Assembly: GCA_026745465.1 (NCBI GenBank)
Contig: JACYXH010000812.1
Span: 2,587,954 to 2,651,953, forward strand
Direction: 5' to 3'
Source of the DNA: Lota lota
Taxonomy: Eukaryota; Chordata; Actinopteri; Gadiformes; Lotidae
Length of the DNA: 64,000 nucleotides
Both the position numbers and the translations under genes were made by a program. Every line of letters starts with the position of its first letter. The stretch's first letter is position 1. The notes beneath the pieces were generated by a model. It worked only from the letters and a program-made list of their open reading frames with translations. It did not search any database and was not told the DNA's origin. Below, one piece after another: positions 33,641-62,584 of the stretch.

Positions 33641-35553
33641 CACAGACAAAACACTGCCTCCAGCACCACTGCATAGAAAAGTGGAAAACCGCTGCTGCCA
33701 AAACCCAATTATGGTGACGACGAGCTGCGATGAATGCTCAAGCAGCCGTCTATAGAGTCTGAGAGGCAAATGCTAATGAAAAGTGTGGTACAAGGCCACT
33801 GACACAAGTCTTCTCAACCTCCAAGCTCCATGTGTCTCTGGCTCCAGCCATTGTGTTTCACCATGGAAACGCTACCTCTCTGTATCCAGAGGAAGAGACA
33901 CATAGCCTTCAGTCAAGGCTGTGCTTGATCATATACAACTAATGTAAGGATATAGGTTGTAGGTGGTTGTAGGTGAAATGATGGGCTTGAAATGAGGATG
34001 TTGGAATCTGCATGTCTCACAGTGTGTCATCAATATTTCACCTCCCTAACAGCATTCTCTTTCCAAGTAAGAAATATTACACTCGCTGCTATTTGGTTTT
34101 TCATGACTTTTTATTGAGTGCATCTCAACCCAACTGTGACAGTCAAAGAGTACACAGCAGTAAAAAGTACAAAATGGATGCGGACAGGAAAGCATAGGAA
34201 TGTACTAAGTGATGGAGGAAGAGTGTTGTCCTCGTTGTTTTGTGGATGGATTAGGGTTGAAATAAAACCACCACAACCAAAGTTACCCATTTGTAAATAT
34301 GTCATATTATTACATTACATGACATCATATTTATATAACAATAATAACATAATTTTGATAACATCATAATAACATGATGATATTGTAAGGATAAAGTACA
34401 CAAAACAAGGTCATAATATTTAACGTTTTCACCAATATTATTTTTTAAAGAGATAACAATCTGTTTTGAATGGTATTCTAAATTAATAACACAACCCTAT
34501 TCTTAAAATTGGACTATCACATTACAAGAAGCAATTAAGTGCTCATGGTCAACTTTTTCCATGTGAAAATGGGACAATATATACTATTAAACCCAACTAT
34601 AACTGTATATATTCATCAAACTGTAACTGTACTGTACCTAAAACTGTGAAAATGCACAACATTGAAAAACACACTACACTGAACATTGGACAGGATTTAT
34701 AGTATATGCTCCACTATATCTTGTTAAACACCACCTCAGAGACCTTCTATCAAGTTTTAAAATTCCCAAACTTTTTAATAATAGTTAAACATCTTTATTG
34801 AGTGTACAATATCAAATTGGATTGTTCATTGTTTATCATCCGTCAGCAGATGGAATTGGATGTTGGTAGAAAGTAAATATATATTGAAGGTGAGAGATGC
34901 TCTATTCCCCACATAGTTTTAAATGTCAGAGTGTTCTGCCTTTGCTGCCCTTCTGTCTTTCCTACCCTCACAGGGCAGTTGAATGCTAGATTAAAGTAGC
35001 GTATCCAGAGAAGCATGCAAGCAGTATTCATCCAATTAAAACACTTGATTCTTTCGATGTTGCTTTTTATTTACTTATGATTTTTGTCTCCCACCTTACC
35101 TTTTAAATTATATTTTAGTACAAAAAGGTAACCAGGCTACAGAAGATGTTTTTCAATTTTTATGAATAATTGTTGTTAAGCAATGCATTGGCAGCAATAT
35201 GAACATTTTCAATTTGTTCTACATGAGTAAATAAAAATACTTTCTGTAATTTACGTTCTTCACAATCATATTATAGAATATCACACACTGAGTATGATGA
35301 GTGGCTATATTCTACTAGTAGCAGGGGCGGTTCCAGGTCATTGGACAAGGCGCAAGGCGCAGGGACAAGGCGCATCCTACAGGGCACCTCAGGAACTCAA
35401 TAACGTTTGAGTTCTTTATAGATCTGTGAATGATGAATAAGCAATAAAGAAACCCCCAGCCCTCTAGTGGTCAAACTGCGGTGGTCTGAGTCGTGCCCAG
35501 GTCGTTAGAGTAGTCCTCTGCATGCTGGTCAGGGGTGACGGACATCTCCACAG
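33191..35553. other. Intergenic stretch between chmp5 and oprk1
   Basis: It holds (TTA/TTG)n and (ATA)n repeats at about 33366-33438, a 36-bp poly-C run joined to (CA)n at 33570-33637, and AT-rich sequence that probably includes the oprk1 3' UTR on the right. TTTATT motifs near 34090 and 34794 would be poly(A) signals on the minus strand. No coding exon was recognised. Confidence 0.45.
33570..33637 (+). repeat. Poly-C (36 bp) joined to (CA)n
   Basis: The longest C run in the window, between chmp5 and oprk1. Confidence 0.97.
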
Positions 35554-38496
35554 CTAGTCATACGGGACGCCCCTGCCTCCTGTCGCCACGGTTACCGGCA
35601 GGGCAGGAGTGCTCTCTGAGTGTGCTGCGGACGCGGCTGCTGCCCCCGCCACCGAATCCGTCCCGGCCAGCCCCCAGGCCCCAGGCTCCGGGGACACAGC
35701 AGAGTCCCTGAAGCACCTCTTGAAGTTCTCGTCCAGGAAGGCGTAGAGGATGGGGTTGAGGCTGCTGTTGGTGTAGCCCAGCACCACGCAGAAGAAGTAG
35801 GCCGCCATCACCGCCGTGGTCTCGGGCACGGCGGGCACCAGCACCTTGACCAGAATGAAGATGTGGATGGGGGTCCAGCACACCACGAACACCGCCACCA
35901 CCACCAGCACCAGCCGCGCGATGCGCCGCAGGTTGCGATCCTTCTCGCGCGACCCAGACAGCATGCGCACACTCTTCAGCCGCCGGAGCATCAGCGTGTA
36001 GCAGACGCTGATGACGACTAGCGGCACCACGAAGGCGAATACAAACACGCAGACCTTCATCAGGGTGTCCCAGTAGGTGTAGGGTTCGGGAAACTGCAGG
36101 GCACACTCCGTGTTGCCTGCGGTGTGTTGACAGTGACATGGATTAGCCTACAACCTATTTCTGTACTCGCTGTAATAAGGTGCTTGCACACTGCCCCAGA
36201 AAATACCAATACCCAACTTTGGAATGTTGGCCAACACCGATTTGGACATGTTCCCCAACTAAACAACAGCCAACAACGGGTATGGCACACTGGCCTGGTG
36301 TTGGGTCTGCCGTTTGTTGGGGCACTATTAGTTAGTCGCTATGGACATACACAATAGTAGTAACAGCACCGTAGCAAAATCACTGCATCTTTAAAGTCGC
36401 CTATGAGCCTAAGCGCCCTGACCTCTACAGGAAACCAAGATATTGATCAACCAATCTAAAATCCCTTTTTCCCACTGTGGAGGGTCTGTGGTTGATGTCT
36501 GGTTCAAGCAGTCTCCCCTGTCCCGAGTCAGACTGATTGGACTCTGGGGCTGGATGAGACTGCACACCTGTGGTGCAGCCGACACGCACTCAAGGAAAAA
36601 GAGTACTGACATGTTAGCATTCACCACCTGCTCGGCTTTTAACATCTTGCCAACCCTTAAATAAAGGGAGTTTCACCAATATCTACCTGTTCTCTGTGTT
36701 AGTAAAAGATCTGATTCAGATTCCTTATAAGAACATTACCCCAAACCTTTTCGCTGTAGCCTTTTGACAGACAATGCTTACTCACCACCTGCGATGATGA
36801 AGACCATATTTTTTACATTTGCTCTCAACTACATACACCTTTAAAAGTGAGATAATGCAAATACTTGCAGATGCATGCTACTATACATCATGTTAGGTGC
36901 ACATATGCATTCGATTAGAATATAATACGATTTTATTGTCCAGCCTGGATCAGAAAGGTGCTTTTGGCCTCATGTATAAGAGATATCTAGAGTACATTAC
37001 ATACAGACAAACATCACATCAAACATTGCAGAAGTTTGATTGCAGCAGTTCATCAGGTGGTATTTAAAGGTGCTCTGGGTGTAGGATGTAGTTTAGTAGA
37101 TATTCGTATTTGCAGTTATTATTTGAGCGTAATCTGTTAGAAAAGGGTTACCGTTATGGGTCTTCGTGCTGCCCAGGATCATGGCGGGGATGCCGGCGGC
37201 GGAGGACAGCGCCCAGATGAGCATGTTGATGAGCTTGGCCTTGAGGGGCGTGCGGAAGTCCAGCGCCTTGACGGGGTGGCACACGGCCACATAGCGGTCC
37301 ACGCTCATCATGGTGAGGGTGAGGATGCTGGTGAACATGTTGTAGTAGTCGATGGAGATGAACACCTTGCAGATCACGCGGCCGAAGGGCCAGGAGTGCA
37401 GCAGGTAGTCAGTGATCTGGAAGGGCATGGTGGTGGTGACCAGTGCGTCGGCCACCGCCAGGTTGAAGATGTAGATGTTGGTGGCGGTCTTCATCTTGGT
37501 GTATCTGTAGGGCGAGGGGGAGAGAGAGACCAAGGTGCGAAAGGGTAGAGTCCGCACACTGTGTACTGCTGCACCCCAAGGTGTTTATTTCCCCCACCGA
37601 TGAGAACTAACGTTCCGATCCCATTGGATCTGGTCCCTGAACGTTATTCCGAATGGGATTGAAACGTTGACATTGTTTTAAATGGGGTAATTAAAACACC
37701 TTAGGAGCAATGCACCGCCTGAGGGTTCTTCTTTTTCATATGTAGCATTACCTCACTTGTCTGACAACTGCATAACATTGGATGTTCCTGTCTATCTACC
37801 TTCTACACTGAGACTTGAGGGCAATAAACAACGCATCATGAAGAGCTAGGGGAGGGAGGAGGGGATTTTTTTAATGACAAGAGGAAACGACATGTTGAGA
37901 TAGTGGCCGCTAATTGAGGGATCTAAACATTCACGTGATCCTCCCAGCGGGGATAACGCAGGTAGACGTACACATCCCATGTATGTATGCATGCATGCAC
38001 AAGTGGTGTGCACACATACAAGCACATGCATAGGTGAGGGATACCTTCGATTAAATGAGAGGAGAGAACGACATGTACAGATCTCTGCACCCAGTGAAGT
38101 GTGTTTATATCAGTTTCAGAGAATCCGTTTTGCTCACATGTATATGTTAGGCCTATACAACCAATGAATATATATATATATTGGTTGTAACTATATAGGG
38201 CTAACATAACATACATAAATATGTGTACTAATAAAATCAACTCACCTAATGATGACATACATAACCAGGCAGTTTCCCACCAAGCCCACCACGAACACAA
38301 TAGAGTACACTGCGGCTATGATGGGGATTATGGGCGACATGAACTCCGGCTCGGCGTTCCATGTGTCGTTCGCTGTGTAGTTGAACAACATTTCGTCCGA
38401 GAAGTCAGGTTGCCAAGTTAAGTTCGGCCCGCACTCCTCGGGGCGGCCGAACGGACACCTGTCCTCTTTGAAGATGTGCACGATAGCGCTGTCCAT
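35554..38496 (-). CDS. oprk1: Kappa-type opioid receptor (GPCR) with an aberrant C-terminal tail
   Basis: Class A receptor for dynorphin-type peptides, coupling to Gi/o. Exons in coding order: 38246-38496, 37152-37504, 35554-36116. Phases 2 and 1 match the conserved opioid receptor introns, giving 388 residues. The N-terminus has Asn25, Asn39 and Asn43 glycosylation sequons. Also visible are [20 protein letters not shown] (TM1), Asp103 (LAVADAL), Asp136 (SIDYYN, ligand amine anchor), DRY (VDRYVAV), [11 protein letters not shown] in TM6 and NPILY in TM7. TM1 and TM6 are kappa-like rather than mu- or delta-like, and the neighbour atp6v1h supports this. Odd points: Lys292 where mammalian kappa has Glu297, Asp116 where kappa has Val118, few acidic residues in the second outer loop, and a tail after CFRD that no longer resembles opioid receptors, apparently from a one-base shift. 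Confidence 0.92.
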
Positions 38497-38680
38497 GGTT
38501 CAGGTTGCGGAGCGAGGTGTGACTCGTGTAGTGGGACACGTCTGGAAACACGCGCGCGCTCTACAAAGTACATGTGCGGAAAATGACTGCTGAGCATTCG
38601 AATTGACGTTAGCTCTGTTTCAAACTCAACAGCGCACAGATGTAGCTCAAGAAAATACGGTTCGAATAAATCAATCTTAC

Positions 38681-38900
38681 CTGCGCCTTTTTTTCACCCA
38701 GTTGCGTCGTAAATGAAAAAAAAGAAGGTTAATACAAGTAAAACACAATAGGACGTCCTCATAAAGTAGAGGGTATTTTATCGGATGAAAACCCAGTAAA
38801 TGTGAAATATCCTGAAGGTGTTCGTCAAGCTGAGACCGAAACCAATTCCCCGTGTCTCTGTTGGTGCCGCTGCTGCGCACCTTGAGGGCGCGCGCGCTCG
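38681..38900 (-). promoter_or_regulatory. Probable non-coding first exon and promoter of oprk1
   Basis: On the minus strand GCGCAG|GTAAGA gives a strong donor at 38680, and acceptor-like TTTGTAG and TTTCCAG sites occur upstream of the ATG (about 38530-38565). Mammalian OPRK1 also has a non-coding first exon. The upper part is CpG-rich (38884-38900). The exact start is not visible. Confidence 0.45.
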
Positions 38901-40041
38901 AAAACCCTGAGTGACATCAGTGTGTGTAGCAGACTCAGGCCTCATTTTGCTGGAGTACAGCACTAATGAGTACCCCAGGTCTCCCTGGAGGACTCATCCG
39001 GCCCAACTAACACGCCTCTCATACTCTGTCATATTTCCCATTACAGGCTACAGTGCAATTGTATTTGTAACATGTAACATGACTTTTGTGAGAAAGTCTA
39101 ATAATTGCATGGGTGATGTATTCAGCATGGTAATGCGACCAACTCAAACTTTGTATCCATTGTGGAACCACATGTGTTTATCGCACACATCCACACCAAG
39201 AAGGACTACCGTCTCATTTTTGACTATAGCTTAGTACTTGAAAACAAATGGGATGATTATATGTGTTGTCTTTTAGATGCCGTGTTGCTTAGAAATCCAC
39301 GGTGGACAGATGTTCTGGGACTGGTGTAATACCAATACCAAATACCAGTCTGACACTTCTTTACATGTTTAATTCCAGATCTTTACATGTTTAAACTGCC
39401 CAGAGTAGCTTTTTTTTTCAATATCTTTATCCAGATGTTAAATGATTGGGTAAAAAACATAAAGGTAGTTTGAAGTAGTTGTATGCTGATATTGTGTTCA
39501 TGACATCTGAAGTGGGCCAAGGAAAATACCTTGATACTGATTGTTGATTTCAGAAATTCAGTAGTGAAAAACAAACACTGAATGACACTGCATGAAAGGG
39601 TAATAATTATCCAATATAAATGTGCATTATTTCCATAAATATAATCACAATATTAGTTTTCGTAGGCCTTACTACTTTTCACCTGTAAAATGTAAAGCAG
39701 AGGAAACCTTATGACCTGAAAAACTAAGTACAAATATTTGATAATAATTGTTAGCAAGAGAAAAAAACGAATGGAAGGAATAAGATGGTGGAGATGATGG
39801 GAAAAATGAAAGGAAATGTAAAGAAAATGTTGTTGATTTGAATTCAAACCAAACCCACAGGTGTCTCCATAGCAACGTGATCTGCTCCACACTTGCAACT
39901 TGGTTTGCCGCTATACATATGTTGACATCTCTGTGCAGAGGTTCATTCTCCGTAGAAAATCAGGGTGCAATCATCCCACTTTTTAGAAATGACTACAATT
40001 ACTTGTTATAGACCGCGAGATGCTTACCAGAGACAAGAGCC

Positions 40042-40046
40042 TTTGT

Positions 40047-40099
<53 letters not shown>

Positions 40100-40110
40100 G
40101 GGGGGGGGGG
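40042..40110 (+). repeat. (TG)n joined to poly-G (28 bp)
   Basis: TG repeats run into a pure G run at 40083-40110. Read on the other strand this is the same arrangement as at 33570 (poly-C then CA). Confidence 0.97.
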
Positions 40111-40287
40111 TAGTTAGACTGACATTCACATCTGGAGGGCAAACCTATTTTGTTTACTCGTGCAGCCTGAGACTATTGATGGATTGCCTGAGCAGCAAAT
40201 GATGCTGCTGCAACCTAGTGCGTACGCAGCTTGTGAGATGATATTGTCCTGCCATACCATCGTTTGTCATTATGTGCACACATGCAC

Positions 40288-40289
40288 GT

Positions 40290-40326
<37 letters not shown>
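40288..40326 (+). repeat. (CA)n microsatellite
   Basis: A run of about 19 units between oprk1 and atp6v1h. Confidence 0.95.
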
Positions 40327-40331
<5 letters not shown>

Positions 40332-42217
40332 ACATAGAGTAGGTCCTGATCGTCCAGCTGCGTGATTCTCCTCTCCATCATTAGTACTTATTTTGATTGT
40401 CACTATGGAAACACAGTGAGTTACCCATGGCCACAAGAGCAGAAAGAGATTTGGTAAAATTTGAAAGTCATGAACATTCCTTTTAGAATATGGAGCTTTC
40501 ACATCTGCTTCTTGACCATGGGTGGTTAAACCTATGAATGGGAATCAACTCAGACCTAGGAATATTTATGGAAACCGATGACTCCACCACAAATATATAT
40601 TATATATCCTTCATCACCTAAATTCTGGTTCAAACTCCTAAGTCAGAATGACTTTGTTTCTGAGCACCAACCGTACACAGACAGTAGGTAGCATAAGGTT
40701 GCATAATAATAATTACAAAATAAAATATGGGGGAAACCTCAGGATGTGTGTCAGGGTCCAGGGTTCACTCTCTAAGTGTGCATGAGAACAAGTGGGTGGC
40801 CAACTACTGTAAATAGCACTCAGAGAGCAACCCAAAGTGAGTGAAGCAAGGGCTAAAGGCGGTAATGCTTTACATAAATATTGACTGTGTGTATATCCCG
40901 CCTCTCCAAAGCTCTCACAAATAATTACCAAACTATCAGGGAGGACAAGCAATGACGGTGTCAGAATCAGATGATAACATTTTAAATTGTGAAATCTCAG
41001 GAGATTGAGATAAAACTTGTTAAAGAAAATAACTTTTAAGGAATGAGTTGCAGTCAAACAATTTATACTGAAGGTATAAATTAATTAACAGAAGGTTTGC
41101 TGAAAAAAAGAACTGACTTGTATTTTTATAGCTCTTAGACATCTGGATGTCGAATACCCTGAAGGCTGCTGCAGTCAGCCACAAGTCTGCATGGACCCAG
41201 ACAGAATCAATAACATCATGGCAGGTGTGGGGGCGGGATCTAGCTTTTAAGCCATAAAGCCATTAAATCACTAGAGCCCTAATTAATATTCAATATTAAT
41301 ATTCTTAGTTGTTCATTAATTCATACATTTTCAAATTGAAAAAAGTTCATAATGTTTGTAAGACTATTACTTATGCCCTCAAAATATATTTATTTTAAAA
41401 TCACATTGAGGTTACTCTGAAGTGACATGTATCCTGCAGTTTCATCAATAATACAATGCAATAAATTCAGCAACATTGTAATAATTCATTTGTACAATTC
41501 ATCAAAGTACAACTAGCACTTCCGTGGCACTGTTGAATGGATTTAAATATATTCTGCATAAGAAATAACAGATGCCCAAGGACTCATCATTTTGGCTATT
41601 AACAATATAACATTCATGTTTTTTGTTTTTTTACATGGTGAGACTGGGAGTTTATTTTAAAAGCTCCCCTAACATTGATGAAGTGGTTCTCTTAAGTGAT
41701 TTTATATTCACACCACCTACTTTTGTAAAAATAAAATAATGTAATAGGGAAACAGACCGTTGCATCTTTGAGGATTCAGAGATTGCGAAGGTGACATTCA
41801 CTAGCTAGAAAACCAGTGTCAGTTGATAAAAACGTAAATCCTGCGTTGTGTTGTAAATAGAGCGACTACACCTTGGACAGTAAATTAACGCCCACACAGA
41901 CGTACCATAGAAGCTTCTTTAATGTAATGAACGCACACAAATATACACAAGACTTAAATAACTATTTTAACCTTTAAGATCATCACAGACATCGAGTGCT
42001 ACTTCGATCATTGCACAACACATAGCACGAGGAGAGCTGACATCCAGAAACAGAGCCCAGAGAGATGAGTTGGGCAGAGAGAAACGGTATATGCCCCTTT
42101 CCCTGCCTTTCCCCGCACGATATGGAATGAATGAACGGTTGCTTATTACGATGACAAGAAGGGCTCTTCACATACACAGAAACAAACATCAGCCGCATAT
42201 CCATGGCGACCGTTCAC

Positions 42218-58416
<16,199 letters not shown>

Positions 58417-59223
58417 CTTGTCTTATTGGATCTAGCAGTCTGGTTCTAGTTTAAAATGTAACCTCACCTAGGTGAAATTAGCAACAAGAATAATAAGTTC
58501 AAGGTAATATCCTAGGTCCACTTTATTCATCATCGCTTTCTTTTGCAAAGAACTTGCAAGGAGCTTGGATCCCAAACATGACATGTTTGTAATATATGCA
58601 ATGGTATTTGCATGATAAAGAGCCAACATATAGAAAATAGCCGTAATAAATTATGTCCAAGTGGTCTGGAGAGTGTAGCTTACAAACGTTACATAGAACT
58701 GGCCACTAGATCAATACATCACAATTAAAACCGTACAATGCGCTTCGCACACGAGTAAGGAATGACATTTTATTACTAATAGTGTTAATTCTGTACATGA
58801 ATGACATCCCTGGGGGTGTGCTGACGATCCGTTTGTACTGCTAGCTAACTCCAAAGACATTCGATTTTATGTCATGCTAACAGAGCCAATGTCACGACAT
58901 GACATAGTCCTTACGCGCAACGACATAATGCAACATTTCAAACAGTAACGTCGCACCAATGTGACTCTCTAGTAAATACATGTGAAATATGTAAGATCGC
59001 TTAGTGACGTTGGTTACCCAACCATGGCGATGGAAATAATCATAAGACACTGCTAACCTGCCTAGCAAGGCAGAATAAACTGGCTAGGTGTTGCTAAACC
59101 GATAGCGTCGCTGTCTAATTAAAACACAATATCATTATACATACACGGAAATACACAGTCAACCGTAATCCCACTAATAAATCATACAGGCGAACAACAG
59201 AGAGAAATAAGTCCCATACTTAC

Positions 59224-59295
59224 GCACTGTTCAGCTTCATTTGGCGAACAAGACAGCTGACCAACTTCATGTCATGTGATCCAAGTCACATGTTA
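59224..59295 (-). promoter_or_regulatory. atp6v1h non-coding first exon and promoter with two TFE/MITF-type E-boxes
   Basis: On the minus strand a donor GTGC|GTAAGT at 59223 ends a short leader exon upstream of the coding start. Just beyond lie TCATGTGA (59272-59279) and GTCACATG (59285-59292). These are E-box variants of the kind bound by MITF/TFEB/TFE3, factors known to drive V-ATPase and lysosomal genes. No TATA box is seen. Confidence 0.5.
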
Positions 59296-60204
59296 TCGCA
59301 CTGCTCCAGTGGCCAATCTAAAAGTTGAGAATGGCTGTTATACTTTATTTTAGTTTCTTTTTTGAGCATATCCATGGCCGTTTTTATTCGATCTTTTATT
59401 TGGTATCGTTTGCATCTCAATTGCTTTTAAAACGGAACATACTATAACCACGCAATGGTTGTGTATGTTTGCAGTAGTTCTACTGTAGGCCTGTAGGGAT
59501 TAAATATGGTATCTGTTTCATATAGGCCAATTCAAATTTGTATCGCAAGTCTTTCAATTTGTATATATTCTGCATACTGAATTCAACCAATTATTATAGG
59601 CTAGACAACATAACAATAACAGTCATTTTATTAGTATTATATTGAATACAAAAGAAGAAAACATTTTAAGTTTACAAAAGACTTTCCGTAGTACATCAAA
59701 ATTAATTAAAGAAAGACCAGAAAGTATGGCTATACCAGATTAAATTACCAGCCCCAGGTAGAGCACATACAGTATATGATCACAACCCATACATGATTTT
59801 AACTGCCCATCAATAGACTCTCTTCTTCTCTCTGTATATCTGTATGTCTCTTTCGAATACCTAGATCTCAGGGCTTAATCTGCCCTAAGCTGGTGAGATG
59901 GTGAGCAGGAATCGGGATTGTATTCAGAGTGAACAGTGCAGAGTCCTAATCCCCTTCAGCCCGCTCAGTTGCAAACACGCTCCTCTGCATGTTGTCATCA
60001 CCACGTTTTCCTTGTGTGTTCGGCACAATGTGTTTCAGGACTGAACTGGGGACCACATAAGTGGGGAGGAAGGAAGGAAGGGAAGAAGGAAGGGGAAAGA
60101 AGAGGAAGAGGGTTATTGTCATTTTTCCCATGATCTCACACAGGCTTTGCTGAGAGGCCTATCGCCGCACAGAAGAGGGAACGTGGGCCTGCAGTGAATG
60201 GAGC

Positions 60205-60405
60205 ATGCCGAGCGTTAAGGTGGACCGGCGGTGGGAGATCCGGCCCACGTCCGCTGTGCGAGGCATCGGCCGCACCAGGGCCCTGATGTGGCAGAGGGTC
60301 TGGGGTCTGGCCCAGGCCTGCCGCCGGGGGGAGGGCTACCAAGCCACGGGGGGCTGCGGCGACCAGGACCATGACAGCGAGCAGCTGGAGATGGTGTGCA
60401 TTGAG
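60205..60405 (+). CDS. Candidate 5' coding exon, possibly of rgs20
   Basis: A GC-rich open stretch of 67 codons starts at an ATG in fair context (GAGCATGCC) and runs to a GAG|GTAATG donor. It is far richer in GC than its surroundings. In human, RGS20 lies next to ATP6V1H and is transcribed away from it, which is the position and direction seen here. I do not recognise the sequence (MPSVKVDRRWEIRP...) as an RGS20 N-terminus, and no RGS domain is in the window, so the assignment rests on position. Confidence 0.35.
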
Positions 60406-62544
60406 GTAATGGCATGTGCGACTGAGATACCTTGTTATTGTAGTAGTTCTCATCAAGCCATTGATCAGCTTTGAACCGTCAGGCTGATCACTCAAATCAG
60501 GGATTTTTCTTTGCTATTTGTTCGTTTAAACGTTGTGGGCTGAATTCAAAGCAGAGACGGCTCTGTTGTGTGTGTGAAGGGGGACTCGAGATTGGTATTT
60601 TGCAAGGTTAATCACTCACTTGTTGCCACTATACTGATAGATCATTAAATGGAATTGATATTTTGTATTGTCACAATGATTTGGAGAGCGAAACTTGATA
60701 AAACATTTTTTCATCATTCTTTTGTGATATGCCTTATGGTGTCCAATGGGAAATACCGTTATTATTCATAAGTGACATATTTCACCTTGCTCCCTTTTGT
60801 GAACTTGCATTACCTTTACTTGTTTGTATGGGCGGCCATTTTTTAATCTTGAGCACCAACATAGCTATTTAGAGACTTCCTGTCTGTACAAGGCTTAAGA
60901 AGATTAAAGTGAGTTTACTAAGATGTTGTACAACAACATAACAAGTAACTGACAACACACAAAGACAAACCTGTTGAGGGTTTGTCTTTGTGTGGTTTGT
61001 GTGTGTTTATTTGACTTTAACTTTAACTATAATTGTTTTTTGTTTGTTTATGAACCAAAACAACAACCCCAACAATCCTTTCAGGTGCTATTAATAAACT
61101 GAACCGAAGCCTTCGAATATAAATGTGCTGGGCGTGTGTGCCAGCAGATTAATACTTGTTGAATGGATAACTAAATATTTCAGATGGCTTGCAGTAGTAA
61201 GGAGAACCATGTTCCCATTCAGGGCCTTTGATGTGATTAAGAAGGCGTGTCTCTTCAGGCTGTGAATTCAGAATCCCTCCTCCACAACTGAGTTAAGAGT
61301 ACAGGAGGAGGAAGGTGAGGTGAGAGGGGTAGTGGTTAAGTGGAGTCACACCATGTCACTATCACCTACAGTTTCAAATGCCATCCAGGGCTTTAAAATG
61401 AGAAGCCTTATCTGTAGAAGAAATTAAAGGAATGGTGTGTATTTATTCATATCATATGTATTCATACTGAAGACGATCGAATCGTGTGTATGCATTCATA
61501 CATGGCAGTTGTCAAAGATGAATGCAAGAGACATTTGTAGGGTGACGGTTAGATATACTGTACTGTGGCAGTTAAATATACTGTACTGTTTTGTTTCCGT
61601 TAAATTAGAATTTGATTGAGGCTAATTAATGAAGGTATATCTTTCAATTAGTTATTGTTTGCTATCACAATTTATCGACCATTTATCATCAACGCGTTGC
61701 TACATTTGAGAGTTTGGGGGATTTATAAACATATATAAACATGGATATATATATATATTTGTATTATCTGATGAATAAAGAGAATCAAGATAAAAATATG
61801 TTCACTTTATTCTCAAATTCTCAATTTGGTGTCAAATCTTTTTATGTTCTGTGCATGTGTATTTATCTGTGAATCAAAGCCCAATGGCATTGATTCAAAT
61901 CTGCTCATGATTTGTTGGACCTCAATCTACAGGATAATATTTTCAGCGTGGGTCTTCTTGCAGATGATTGATTGCATGCTCATAATTTGATCTCTTGCAA
62001 ACAAATCATTGAAAGGAATGCCCCTTCTTAATGGAGTAGTTTCTGTGATTTATGATAATGCCATTGAGGTTGAGTATGCTACACTTGACCACTTTGTTGC
62101 AGAAGCCCATTTCACTGATTAGTCCAATATTAAATCGCCTTCCTCTGAAATCTATTGGCAGGTGAGGGCAAAGTTAGACAAAACGAATTGATTAATTTAC
62201 TGAAAGAAAGGGAAACTGTCCATACAGAGCTGATGGTGTCATTGACTAATTGTAATGACAAATAATGACAAATAATATTAATATAAAACCAACTTGCATT
62301 TAAATGTTAGCAAATTAAGGGTTTAGTCTTCATCATTATTTATATCTCCAATGTTCATAACGGGTGCTCTAGCAATAGTTATGGGTAAAGTGGTGTCATT
62401 GTTTTAAATTGTACATTCAACAAAAAATGATTTATATCCTTGATTGTGTAAGAATAAACAACATGGTTGGTTTAGTCAGTAACATCTCTCTAGTCGCAGC
62501 ACATCTGACTGATATCTCATGTCTATGTGAATCAGCAGTGATGC

Positions 62545-62545
<1 letters not shown>

Positions 62546-62581
<36 letters not shown>
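62546..62581 (+). repeat. (CA)n microsatellite
   Basis: A run of about 18 units. Confidence 0.95.

Positions 62582-62584
<3 letters not shown>

Larger units (their letters stand above)
38901..42217. other. Intergenic stretch between oprk1 and atp6v1h
   Basis: It contains (TG)n with a 28-bp poly-G at 40042-40110, (CA)n at 40288-40326, AT-rich sequence and, on the right, the atp6v1h 3' UTR. An ATTAAA on the minus strand (41918-41923) is a plausible poly(A) signal 300 bases past the stop. I see no exon. Confidence 0.45.

Noticed and set aside
35558-36139. 193-residue minus-strand ORF overlapping oprk1
   Set aside because: Most of it is a shadow of the receptor frame; only its last part matters, as the remnant of the original tail, and it is treated as a finding.
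35554-38496. Mu or delta opioid receptor
   Set aside because: Lys at 6.58 is mu-like, but TM1, TM2, TM6 (HIFILV), TM7 and the atp6v1h neighbour all fit kappa.
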